Source: Raffaelea ambrosiae
Taxonomy: Eukaryota; Ascomycota; Sordariomycetes; Ophiostomatales; Ophiostomataceae
DNA: 64,000 nucleotides
NCBI GenBank assembly: GCA_002778195.1
Contig: PCDI01000003.1
Location: 3,245,913-3,309,912 of the forward strand
Reading direction: 5' to 3'
The notes under the pieces were generated by a model, which ran no database searches, had not been told where the DNA came from, and saw only the letters and a program-made list of their open reading frames with translations. This document shows, one piece after another, positions 44,045 through 54,946 of the stretch. Position 1 is the stretch's first letter. Every line of letters begins with the position of its first letter. The translations under genes and the position numbers were made by a program.

Positions 44045-47000
44045 GAGGCGGCCTGTCCCTTTCACGCGTCCCAGCGGCCGGTGCTTGCGCGGTCCTCTGT
44101 CCCCCTGCAGACCCCAGGCCTCCCCCGATCTAGGTCCAGTCTCGCGCTCGCTCTTGGCCTCGCAGGCACAGTGTCTCGGGGGGGGGAGAAAGCGGATTTT
44201 TCGAGTTTCGCCGTCATACGATTAGAGGGTGAGAAGGACCAGAGAGAGGGAAAGAGAGAGGAAGACAGCCAAGTGTTTATCTGCCGTGTCTTGTTTTGCT
44301 GGGTGGTGTTTTCCGGTTTTCAGGTGGTTCACCTCAGTCGGGTGCCCTTTGTTTTTGGGGGGGTGTCCTCTGGGGTGGCTCTTTTTTTGGGTGGACTTTG
44401 TTGGAGACTCCGCGTGGCTGCTGTCTCTTGGCCGTCAGGGAGAGGGGGGGGCGGCAAAAAACAAAGAAATGTCAAAGACGAATCTGGGGGTGCCGGTCGG
44501 GGAGAAACAGCGTCCAGGGGCACTCGGGTTTGGGGTTTGTTTGTGTTTTGTGTCTCGGGGACCCTCAAAAGCCAGAAGCCCGCTGGGAAGAGAGAGTTAG
44601 AGGAGCAGAGCGGAGGTGGTGCAGGTGTCGTCGCAATGCCATGTGGGGACCGATAACAGAATCGGCATGGGCCTGGAGGGTCTAGAGGGTCTGGCTAAGG
44701 CCCATGGGCAATCACAGAGGAAGGAGCGCTCGGGGAAGGGCTCCACAACTGAAATCACCCAGAGAACGAGCACTTGGGGACCTTCTGTGGCTGTGTTGGA
44801 GGCGTCTGCGTCAGCAGCAGCTGAGGCTGGGGGGGCAATTCGACGCTCTAACTACATACCAGGTTTCATTAACACGGACTGAGTGAGCGCAAAACGGAGG
44901 CATTTTTATACACACCGTAGATAGCGCTCCATCATTTCCTGACAGGAACTTCATATACCCCTGAACTCCAACAACAGCCAACCAATAGCTCTTGATAGCT
45001 CCCACAGCCTGAAAGGTGGCCATCTTCCATTGAAGGAAAGCGCCAAGATTACCGAACCATCGCCAGAGGATTCCTCACTCGTAGTGCCGTGGCTGTAGTT
45101 CACGGACCCCAGAGACCATTTCAAGTCCCGCTGCATGCTGCATTTCGAGCTGCCGCATTCGGCTTCATCTTGCTTGCCGTCGGTCCAGGGCCGCCCATGT
45201 TTTCTTCATTGCCACCCGCTTGGCGAGGGCAAACATGGCCTGTGATGACAGGGCATCCACCAGGGCAGGCATGCTGGGTCCTTTGGGAAAAGGTGATCGA
45301 TTTGAAGCTGGGCAACATCCGCGGCCTGGTCCAGAAGATAGGCGATGCCGTCGTCTTCCCAAGCCTACGACCCGTCTGCCAACCTGCCATCTTAACCCCC
45401 CGATGACTACTGGAATGGCAATGTCCTATACGTCGGGTGCCTCCATTTCATGGCAGTCATGCACCCCCAAAGAAAAGGCTGCTCATGCCGTTGGGCCAAG
45501 CTCGCGGAGGGGCACCACACGCGGGCGCGCCTAGCCGCGTTTGGACAAAATAAGCCATCTCTACCGTGAAGCACAAACGACATCAACCTGGTCCCGGGAC
45601 GACTCGCTCCCGGTGTCCATCGACTTCAGCTCGTGTGCGCGCCCTTTGGCAAGGCGCCGCATCATCCTTGGGCACACCGGCCTGGACACGGACAAGAGGG
45701 GCTCATATCAATATTGGGTTCTCCAGGTGGGAAAAGGACCTGTATGCACTGGATCTCTTCCACAGGGAGAGATTACTAATGTAGGGTATCTGCAAAGAAG
45801 AATGAACAACTATAGGAAGAGGGGCGAAAGAATGAAAAAGAATAAAAAGGGAAAGGCCGGTCCCAACAAAAAAAAAAAAAAGGGACAGGAACTTCTTCTC
45901 TGCTTGCCAGTCACCCGCAGCGAACTAAAATTTTCCTTTTATTTTTTATTTTTACACGTGGCCCCTCCTTGTTCGGCGCTCTTCTGTTCTCTCCGGATGC
46001 GCGGGTGTTTGGCGGAATTCCCCGTGCTGCGTTGTCTTCGCTGATATTAAACCTCTCTTTATCTATTACAGAAGCAGCCTAGCTGGCCAACAGAAGCTCA
46101 TATACCATAGTAGTAGTCAGACAGTCTCGGCTATTGCTGGCCAGACGGATACAATAGTGAAACGATGCAGAGTGACGTCGTGTGCTGTCTACGAAGCGGT
46201 ACGCATCCCCGTCGAGTGTGCCTGGTTGAGCAGAAACGTCACACAAAAAATGAGACAATCAAAAGCAGTTTTCTGCCACGAGCAAAGCCGTGGGAGGTCA
46301 AAGGGTTCAACCGGGGGAGGATGCCGGACTTTGTAGTACCTCACAATGGGGAAAGTATACAGGAATACAGAAATAGAGGGGACACAGACACAAGGGGCTG
46401 GAGTCGACAGCAGTGAACGTTTCATTGCCGAGAAAACCAACAGAACAAGAGGAGAGAAAAAAGAACCAACAGACCACTCCCGTTGCGGATTCCAAGACAA
46501 GCAGATCGTCCCAAGGCGGGAACGGGAACTTGCGTTGTGGACACGTGCTCGGCCGTCTTTCTTTTTTCTTTTTCGGTCCAGATCGCAGGCACATAACTAA
46601 ACTATGCCGTCATTGACGAAGTACTCCTGCTCGTACAACTTCTTGTCGTGTTAGCTCAGACACTCTGCCAGCAGAGCCTCCGCTTTTGCCTGTTTGATAT
46701 ACGTCTCATCCACACCACGCCGGCGACACATATCCCCAAGACCCTTGAGGTTACGCAGCCCCAGCTCAAGGAATGGCCATTTGTTCTTTTTGTTCTCCTT
46801 GTTCTCGTAACATCTCAATCTACAATCTCCAATCTCCAATCTTTTTTTTCTTTTTTTTTTTTGTGCAAATCCACAATCCCACACTGTCCAGCCTTGGCCG
46901 TTCTTGGCCTGCAAACTTGGCTTCACTTGGCTTCCTTGGCAACCGGTGTGAAGAGAAAAGGGACAAAACAAAAGCAAAAGGGATCAATGAACCTTGTTCA

Positions 47001-47303
47001 AATGGGGAGGACAGTCCCAGAAAATAAATTGAAGACGTTTTCCACTCGTTTGGACCCCGTGACTCTGTGAGCTTCCTATGACTCTTTATTTTGTCTCGTA
47101 CTATGTATATCTGCTTTACACGAACACCCAGAAACACCAATGCTAGTTTTATATGGACACACCCCAAAATGCAGATGCAACGCAAGCCAATGCAGCAGAA
47201 GGGGAAAAAAAAAGACAGCGGATATACAATACGCCAAAGTACTCAATGCAGTCCATTGCAGGTCAATGTTCGCCCATAATGCTCTCCGCCCCCGCCCCCT
47301 TCT
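44045..47303. other. 3.2-kb gene-poor interval
   Basis: The left part is PalF promoter and leader. The middle (about 45085-45780) has a weak coding-like patch on the plus strand (YWNGNVLYVGCLHF in one frame, VSIDFSSCARPLARRR in another) but with frame changes and stops; I do not recognise it. The right part is CDC6 3' flank with poly-T and poly-A tracts. No tRNA-like fold was recognised. Confidence 0.5.
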
Positions 47304-49560
47304 CTAATCCAACACTTCGCCGCTGAGAATGCTCCGTAGAATGTCCGCCCCAGCCCCCTCCAGCGCCTGCTGCAGCTCCTTCTCGCCCACACAGCTCGCC
47401 ACCTGCTTCTCATCCCCGGCCAACACGCCCGTGGTCTCTCCCGCGGCTCCAGCACCGCGTCGCCGACGTCCACCGCTGCCGCTGCCCGGCGTCGTCTGAA
47501 GGACCGCAAACGACCCCGTCCGCCCGTCCACGGCCGTCACCAGCGACAGCGTCTCTAGGCTGCCCACCACCTCGCGGAACTCGGAGCTCGACAGAGGGTG
47601 CAACACAGCGTCCCGCTTGCACATCCGGCAGTACGTGTCGAACAGCATCTTGATCGTCGGCGCTGCACTCGCGCCTGCCCGCAGTCCCTTGGCCGCTGGC
47701 GACCCTGCTTGCCCAGCTCCGGACACCTTGGCGCCCTTGCCCAGCTTCGACAGCTTGGCCGGAACGCCCGTCTTCTGCATCTGCTGTGCATGCGACTCCC
47801 GATTCCACTTCTCCAGCGCCATCAGAGCACAGAGCGCCGCCTTCTGCTGCAGGTTCAACCCGCGGAGACGCTGCTGGGCGCCATTGCCAAACGCCGCTGC
47901 CGTCACCTTGTTCAGGTGTCCAATCGACACCCGCGGTGCCGACTCGATCGTCAGGCTCTTTGCCCATGCCGACAGGATAGTCGACGGCGACGGCAGTGTG
48001 CCAACAGGCCTGGTCGGGGATGAGGAAGCCAGGTTCATGTTCTCGCCCAGGGGCCGCTTCTTGGTTGGTGACGTGGCGGTTGCCGATGATGCCTGTTGCC
48101 CGGCCGCCTCATCACGGGCCTCGCTCATGCACTTCTCCTTGGCCTCGGCCTCTACCAGGTCTAGAGCGCGCCGCAGAATCTCAAAGGCCTTGCGGAGGTC
48201 GCCTGTTTGGCTGGCCACCTTGCGCGAACACAGCTCAATGGCCACGGGATGGAAGAAAGGAAGGAAGTTGGCCTCCGTCGTAGAAGAATCTGCTGGGACC
48301 AGGCTCCGCAGACGCGTCATGACAATGTTCTTGATTTGCGGTGCCGTGTATGGCAGGAACGGGAGCAGCTCCGGCTGCAGGTTGCGGGCCTTGAGACGAG
48401 GCAGAAACCGATCCGTCAGGTCGAGCGCGTTGGCAATGCCCACCAGCACCAGCCGAGATGCCTTGGTCATCGACCAGCCGAGCACGCGGTACAGACTCTC
48501 CAGGTCCAGCGTGAGGATGTGGTCGATCTCGTCCAGAACAACCAGGTAGGTAGTGGCTGGAGCTGGCCGTCCTGCCTTCTTCTTTGGCACAAACATGGCC
48601 TGCAGGGTGTTGATCGCATCCGTCTCATTCACATCGGCCATGATTTGGCAGTCGTCGTCGTTGTCGTCGTCGTCTGCGCCCTGGCCCGCCAGGAGACGCA
48701 GGAGTGTGTTGTACAGGTCGTTGGAAGACCGAATGCTCATGCAGTTGATGTAGGCCTTGCGCACGCCGGGCAGCTCGGCGCACGTCTCTTCCGTCACCTC
48801 GTTGACCATGGCGCTCTTGCCCGTGCCGGGCGGGCCGCTGACATAGAGACATCCGTTGCCGTCTTTGGCGGCCTTTGTGTTTTCGCAGTTGCTGCGAAGA
48901 AAGCTCTGTAGCCGAGAACGCTCCTCTTCGCGTCCAATCAGTGTGCCGGCTCCGGCGCTCCGCGAGAACAGTTGTCTGGCCTTGTGGTAGATGGTCTGGC
49001 ATCCAGCAGGCGTGGTAGGCGTGTTGGGCCCGTGCGGTGTCATTCGTCGCGAAAGTTTGCCGGCGGACATGACCCGGTGGCGAGGAGTAACAGGTGTCAA
49101 TGGTGGCGTCCGGGGTGTCGTGGCAGCTGAAGCCACTGCCTTGGTGCTGGCCAGTCCATTCCGGAATCTCGGCGTGGATGGTGTCAGGGGCGTTTTTGTT
49201 GGCGACGACTGCTGCTTCAGGGGGGATGATTTGAGAGGCGACGATGAGACGGACGACGACACAGACGAGGCATGTCTCCGCGACTTGGACGGCGTCTCGG
49301 AAACGTCGACAGCGAGTGCATCCGCAAAGGAAACATTTTCAGGGTCCTGGTTTTCGTCGTTGATCACCACGAAGCTGCGTGTCTGGCGTCGCGGGCGCTT
49401 CAGGGGCAGATCGGACTCTGGATGGGATTAGCGCCGGAGATCGAAGACGCTGGATGCAGCTGGACGAAGATGCTGAGGATGGAGAAGAAGAGGAGGAAGA
49501 AGAAGAGAAGCCCTTACCTTGATGAGCGCGAGTCCGCTTTCCGAGCGAGGAAAGAGCCAT
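47304..49560 (-). CDS. CDC6: Cdc6/Cdc18 replication licensing ATPase
   Basis: Two exons, 49560-49518 and 49417-47304, giving 718 residues; donor GTAAGG, acceptor CCAG, joining MALSSLGKRTRAHQ to ESDLPLKRPRRQTRSF. Cdc6 binds ORC at origins and loads Cdt1-MCM2-7 in G1. The N-terminal 120 residues are rich in Ser-Pro and Thr-Pro (SPLKSSPLKQQSSPTKTPLTPSTPRF, TPRTPPLTPVTPRHR), typical CDK target sites that control Cdc18 turnover in yeasts. The AAA+ part has LIGREEERSRLQSFL, Walker A GPPGTGKSAM near residue 213, an acidic insert (DDDDNDDDC), Walker B VVLDEIDHIL near 310, sensor 1 ANALDLTDRFLPRLKAR, and a sensor 2-like region with CSRKVASQTGDLRKAFEILRRALDL. A winged-helix C-terminal part follows. A basic KRPRRQTR near the N terminus can serve as a nuclear signal. 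Confidence 0.95.
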
Positions 49561-50784
49561 TATGATTGTTGTAAGGGTTGTTGTCTATAAAGGAGGAAAG
49601 GACGATGATTGACGATGATTGGAAACTAGAAAGAGAGAACGACAATGTTGCTCGTCAAGCGGAAGGAGGAACGGGATGTGCTCAGAATGCTTGGGTATGT
49701 GCGAGAAGAGCAGTGAGAAATGAAGCGTGCATGCCAAAAGTAAAAAGAAGGAACGAAGAACGAGAGCAATTAAGAAATTAAGTCAAGGCACAAGGGAGTG
49801 GATGAGAAGGGAAAAGCGCGAGTCCAAATTGGGGGAACCACTATACGCGACCGCGATTCCTGGGCAGAAGACGCGTGCACGCGCGGGTGCACAGGCCCAC
49901 CGGCGCTGGGCGACGACGTGTGTTGCGGCTGACCACTGACTAACTAACTAGTTACATAATAGTAGTACAACTGGGCCAAAACGTGCTGCGGCCACCACAA
50001 CTGTGGCCACCACAACTGTGGCCACCACAACTGTGGCTAGTGCACCAGCCACAGATCTAGGTCATCTTTCCGTCATAGCGCCCTTGCATGCCAACCAGAT
50101 CGATCCATACCACCTCCTCTCGCTGAATGGTGGTAATGGTGTAGTACGAGTGCCGTGTAGCGCTATGTCGCAGTGCCCTCCAGGCCAGTGGAGGAAGGCG
50201 AACTCCGGACGAGTTAGCGTCCTCTCCCCCGCCTGGGCCAGCGAGAAGTGCCCAATTACCAGGCCAATTGACGATATGCCAAGGGGCAAAGCCAGCGGCG
50301 GCAGGCACTTGACAGGCACTTAGATAACGACGTTTAACGGTCGTCCTTCTGGTCACGACATTGTTTCTCTTTTTGGTTCCTCTCCGTTTCTTCTGTTTTC
50401 TGACTTCTTTCCTTCTCCGCACCTCCCTTTTACTCGCTCATTTGGTTCATCCCTTCCTTGGGAGGTTTACGAGGATTCTTGTCTTACCAATCTCACTTGT
50501 CCGACTGGTGGATGATATATTATTAGTTGGGTATCTTACTGTTATACCAGACATCCTGGCCTGATATCCGATCTCCAAGACCACGGCGAAGACAGTGACA
50601 AAACACAACACGCAAGAGGCTCAAAGACAGTTCAATTGGCCTCGGAATATCTCTGACTGCCAGAATTGAGGATTCGGCCGGCATTTGGTCTGGTGGTGCG
50701 ACCAAACAAACCCTCCGCTTCCGGAGTCGGTGACGGCGCGGGCGAGTGACCCCAGCACATCCGCCAGCCAAGGTGCGGGCAAGC
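49561..50784. promoter_or_regulatory. Divergent promoter region of CDC6 and molybdenum cofactor sulfurase
   Basis: The two start codons are 1.2 kb apart and divergent. The interval contains three head-to-tail 15-mers (listed separately) 431 bp from the CDC6 ATG, and a CT-rich stretch near 50360-50450. No gene with family resemblance lies here. Confidence 0.5.
49991..50035. repeat. Three tandem 15-mers, each with a short inverted repeat
   Basis: The unit GCCACCACAACTGTG occurs three times without mismatch. Joined units create CCACA-AC-TGTGG, a 5-bp inverted repeat with a 2-nt centre that includes the CAACTG/AACTG core. Confidence 0.95.
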
Positions 50785-53094
50785 ATGGATGGCCTGGTGG
50801 GCTACAATGGCCAAGTTGAGGCCTTTCGTGCTGAGGAGTATCCCATGTTGAGGGGTGAGTCTTTTCCGGGTGTGACTGCCTTGCCCTGCCTTGGTGTTTT
50901 ATGATGATGCCCTGCCATGATGTCCTGTTGTGATGTTCTGTCACGACAATTGGCCATTTGAGATGCTGTCTGATATTCTCTGATAGTTTTGTGTTCTGTT
51001 CTAACTCTACCCCCCCTACCCCCCCCCCCCCCGCACCACCCTCTACAGCCGGTCGCTTGTCGACCGCTTTGCCCACGATATGACGGCCTCTCTGCTCGGT
51101 AACCCGCATGCTGCGTCGCTGTCGTCCNTGCCCTGCCATGATGTCCTGTTGTGATGTTCTGTCACGACAATTGGCCATTTGAGATGCTGTCTGATATTCT
51201 CTGATAGTTTTGTGTTCTGTTCTCCCTAGACAACGTCTACCTCGACCATGCCGGCACCACCCTCTACAGCCGGTCGCTTGTCGACCGCTTTGCCCACGAT
51301 ATGACGGCCTCTCTGCTCGGTAACCCGCATGCTGCGTCGCTGTCGTCCCAGACCGCGTCCACCCTTGTCGAAGACGTCCGGGTGCGCGCCCTGCAGTTTT
51401 TCGGTGCCGACCCGGCCGAGTTTGACCTGGTGTTTGTGGCCAATGCCACGGCCGGGATCAAGCTCGTGGCCGAGGCCATGCGGTCCCAGGAGCACGGCTT
51501 CCGGTACGCCTACCACCAGTGCTGCCACACCAGCCTGGTGGGCGTGCGCGAGGAGGCCCGGCAGAGCGTGTGTCTGACGTCGGAGCAGGTAGAGGCCTGG
51601 GCCGACGGGGCGGCGATGCCGGACGGGATGCCGAGAGGGCTGGCCGGCCCCACGACCACAGGGTCTGTCGAGACCCCCCTCTTGTTTGCCTACCCGGCCC
51701 AGTCCAATATGGACGGCCGGCGGTTCCCCCTGTCGTGGTCGGACCGGATACGGAGGAGAGCGACGACACTTGTCTTCCATACCGCAGACTCTCCTGCTCT
51801 CCCTCCATACGCGTACACGCTCCTCGATGCGGCCGCGCTGGCGGCTACGTCGCCCCTCGGCTGCTGTCTCGAGGACCCCGCCACGGCACCCGACTTCACC
51901 GTGGTCAGCTTCTACAAGATCTTTGGCTTCCCGGACTTGGGCGCGCTCATCGTCCGCCGCACGGCCGAGAGCGTGTTTGACGCCCGCCGCTACTTTGGCG
52001 GCGGCACCGTCGACATGGTGGTGTGCGCGGCGCGCGAGCAGTGGCACGCGCCCAAGTCGGACGGGTCGCTGCACGACCGCCTCGAGGACGGGACGCTGCC
52101 GGTGCACAGCATCCTGGCGCTGCAGGCGGCCATGGACACGCACGCGGCCCTCTTTGGGTCGATGGCGGCCGTGGCGCAGCACACGGGCGTGCTGGCACGG
52201 AGGCTGCGCCAGGGCCTGGCCCGCCTGAAGCACGGGAATGGGTCATCCGTGTGTACGATCTACTCTCCGGGGCCTTTTTCAGGGGGGACCTCTCCAGGGG
52301 CCTCTTCGGGAACCTCCGCAGGAGCTTCTTCTCCTTCTCCAGGCGCGCCCGGCCCCACCATCGCGTTCAACCTATCCAATGCCCGGGGCGCATGGGTCAG
52401 CCTTGTCGAGTTCGACAAGCTGGCCAATCTCAAGGGCTTCCACGTGCGCACGGGCGGGGTGTGCAACCCGGGCGGGGTGGCCTCCGCGCTGGACCTGGAG
52501 CCGTGGGAGATGCGGCGCAACTTTTCGTCGGGGCTGCGGTGCGGCGGCGGGGACGACGGCGGGGACGACATCGTGTCGGGCAAGCCGACGGGTGTGATCC
52601 GGGTGAGCCTGGGGGCGATGAGCGTGGCAGCCGACGTGGACCGGTTTGTGGCCTTTGTGGATGAGTTTTACAGGGAGGATGTGCCAGCGGTGGCAGCCGT
52701 TTCGGCAGTGCCGGCTGTGTCCGCCCTTCCCACCGATCTTCCTACTCCATCATCGTCCCCCCTCTCCTCTCCTTCGTCTCCCTTCTACGTCTCCAGCATC
52801 AACGTCTACCCCATTAAGAGCTGTGGTGCGTTCCGCGTGCCCGCTGGACGCCGATGGGAAGTGCGGCCCGAGGGCCTAGCATGGGACCGCGAGTGGTGCC
52901 TGGTGCACCGGGGTACGGGCCGGGCGCTGAGCCAGAAGCAGTTCCCGCAGATGGTGCTGGTGCGGCCGCAGCTGGATTTTGCGCAAGGAGTGCTGCGGGT
53001 GAGGTATGCCGGGAAGCCGGGAGGGGAAGAAGAAGATATATGTGTTCCCCTGTCGGACAATCCAGGCATGTTTAAGGATGGTGGTAGTATTGGT

Positions 53095-53131
<37 letters not shown>

Positions 53132-54027
53132 TTCAGGCCGGTCCAATTACTGCTGCTGCTACTACGACCCGAGGCCGGTCACGAGCGTCCAGGGTGTGCG
53201 GTGAGGAGATTGCCGCCCAGGTGTACACGTCGTCGACGGTCAACGACTTTTTTACGAGAGCGCTCGGGGTGCCCTGCGTTTTGGCGCGGTTCCCGCCTGG
53301 GGGTCAGGGGAAAAGCATGCGGCATGCCAAGGCGCACCTGCAGCGATACCAGGCGGCGGCGGCGGTGAAGAGGGCCGTCAGGAAGGGAGACTTGCCGTCG
53401 CCGCCCGAGTCGGACTCGGAGAAGAGCACGAGCGAAGCGAGCGAAGGGAGCGAAGCGAGGAAACAAAAAGATGAGACGAGCGAAGCGAGGAGACAAAGAG
53501 AGGAAGGGAGGAACCAAACAGAAGGCCCAGGACGCCGGATTTTGCTGTCCAATGAGAGTCCGATCTTGGCGATCCACATGGCGAGTCTGCGAGCCTTGAA
53601 TGCGGCGATCCGGCAGGAGAACGGGGCCAGCGTGGACGATGTACCGGCAGACGTGTTCCGAGCCAACGTGGTGATCGACTCGCGCGCAGAGGAGGGCGCG
53701 AACGACAGCGAACAAAACACGTCGATGGCCTTGGCCTATGCGGAAGACGGGTGGTCGCGGCTGCGGATTGGGCAGCAGGCGTTCAAGATGCTGGGGGCGT
53801 GCCGACGGTGCCACATGGTGTGCATCAACCAGGAGACGGGGGAGAAGGGCGACGAGCCGTTTGTGACGCTGACGAAGACGCGGCGGTTTGACGGGAAGGT
53901 GTTTTTTGGGACGCACATGGGGCACGACGGGGCGGCGGCGGTGGTGGGAGGAGGGGAGGGAGAGAGGATGACGCGGGACGGACAGTATCCGACGATCATG
54001 GTAGGCGAGGCTGTAGAGGTGGAATGA
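50785..54027 (+). CDS. hxB: Molybdenum cofactor sulfurase (HxB type), interrupted by assembly join
   Basis: Exon 1 is 50785-50854 and exon 2 is 51230-54027, giving 955 residues. The join YPMLR to DNVYLDHAGTTLYSRSL restores the usual entry motif. The enzyme transfers sulfur from cysteine to the Mo cofactor of xanthine dehydrogenase and aldehyde oxidase. The N-terminal class V aminotransferase part has GNPHAASLSSQ, the histidine region YHQCCHTSLVGVR and the PLP lysine in SFYKIFGFPDLGALIV near residue 253, followed by RTGGVCNPGG with the likely catalytic Cys. The C-terminal MOSC part begins SINVYPIKSCGAFRVPAG and includes LLSNESPILAIHM, RANVVI and KMLGACRRCHMVCI. The linker carries an Asn run of about 13 and a Ser-Glu-Ala repeat tract. 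The intron as printed is 375 bp but contains a 220-bp duplicate of its own end and exon 2 start around a single N at 51128; see findings. Confidence 0.93.
50908..51348. repeat. 220-bp direct duplication around a single N (likely contig overlap)
   Basis: Positions 50908-51127 and 51129-51348 match at a constant offset of 221, flanking one N at 51128. They differ mainly in a 30-nt block (51003-51032 versus 51224-51253), where the left copy degenerates into C runs. The right copy carries the intact splice acceptor and the DNVYLDHAG codons. Confidence 0.9.
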
Positions 54028-54946
54028 AGGGAGACGAAGGAGAAGGGAGGCAAGGAGAAGGGAGACAGAAGAGAAATGAGAAGGGACAAGAGAAAACAGA
54101 AGAGCATTGAGAAAAGGTTGCCAGACCGAGAATAGGACTCTTCGAGGTGGAAGGAAGCAGCCACGAGTTCCAAGGGAAACACGACCAGACGAAAGAAATG
54201 AACTACTAATAGGTAAACGATTGAAATGAGGAAACCAAAAAAAGTACAAAAATACAAAAATACAAAATCCCCCACATTGGCAGATGCTGAACAAAGCCCT
54301 TTGTTCTTTTTGGTGGTTGCACAAAATGTGACGTCACTGAAGCCCGCTGGACACAAATGATTTTACTTGATTTGGGGGGGGCAGGTTGCATTCCGTTTCG
54401 GGCAGCACGCCGGCTAGTTTGGCGTGGCACCGGCCCATGCCGGTGGAACAGACAGCAACGAACGTGAGAGAACGGGAATGAGCAACGGCGTCTCCGGCTC
54501 TCGTGTCGCAGGCAGCAGCAGTGGCCAGTCACGGGGACGTGGCGCGGGACGTGGCCCTGGAAGTGTCTCCTGCCTTGTTTGTGTAGTGTATACGATATAG
54601 TTACACCTCTCCCGGCCGCTCCTGCCGTTTTCTCTCAGTAGCCGCTTGAACTAGTGCACGCTGAGTCCTTTTCCAGCCTCCGTCCAAACTTTGGCTTTCA
54701 GCCTCACACCAGCTTGGTCGGGAAACACGCAAGACGGCACGATCCCTTTGTGGCTTTTGTGTTCACCCTCACTTGTCGAGACGCCCTTCTCTCTCTCTCT
54801 CTCTCTCCCCCCTTTTTCCTTTGTTCTTCACAATCCTCTCTTTCGCCTCTTCGCCCGCCTTTCACCCGCCTTTCACCCGCCCTTCACCTCGCCTGGATTC
54901 TCCGCCTGGATTCTTCGCCTTTCATCCTTCCCATTCACCCTCCCCA
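54028..54946. other. Intergenic and leader
   Basis: About 900 bp. The left part is GA-rich 3' flank of the sulfurase gene. The right part is a CT-rich leader, with three repeats of TTTCACCCGCC near 54865-54895 before the next ATG. Confidence 0.55.

Noticed and set aside
51033..51127. Apparent partial second copy of the sulfurase gene
   Set aside because: It is part of the 220-bp overlap around the N; its left neighbour is C-run noise, so it is an assembly duplicate.
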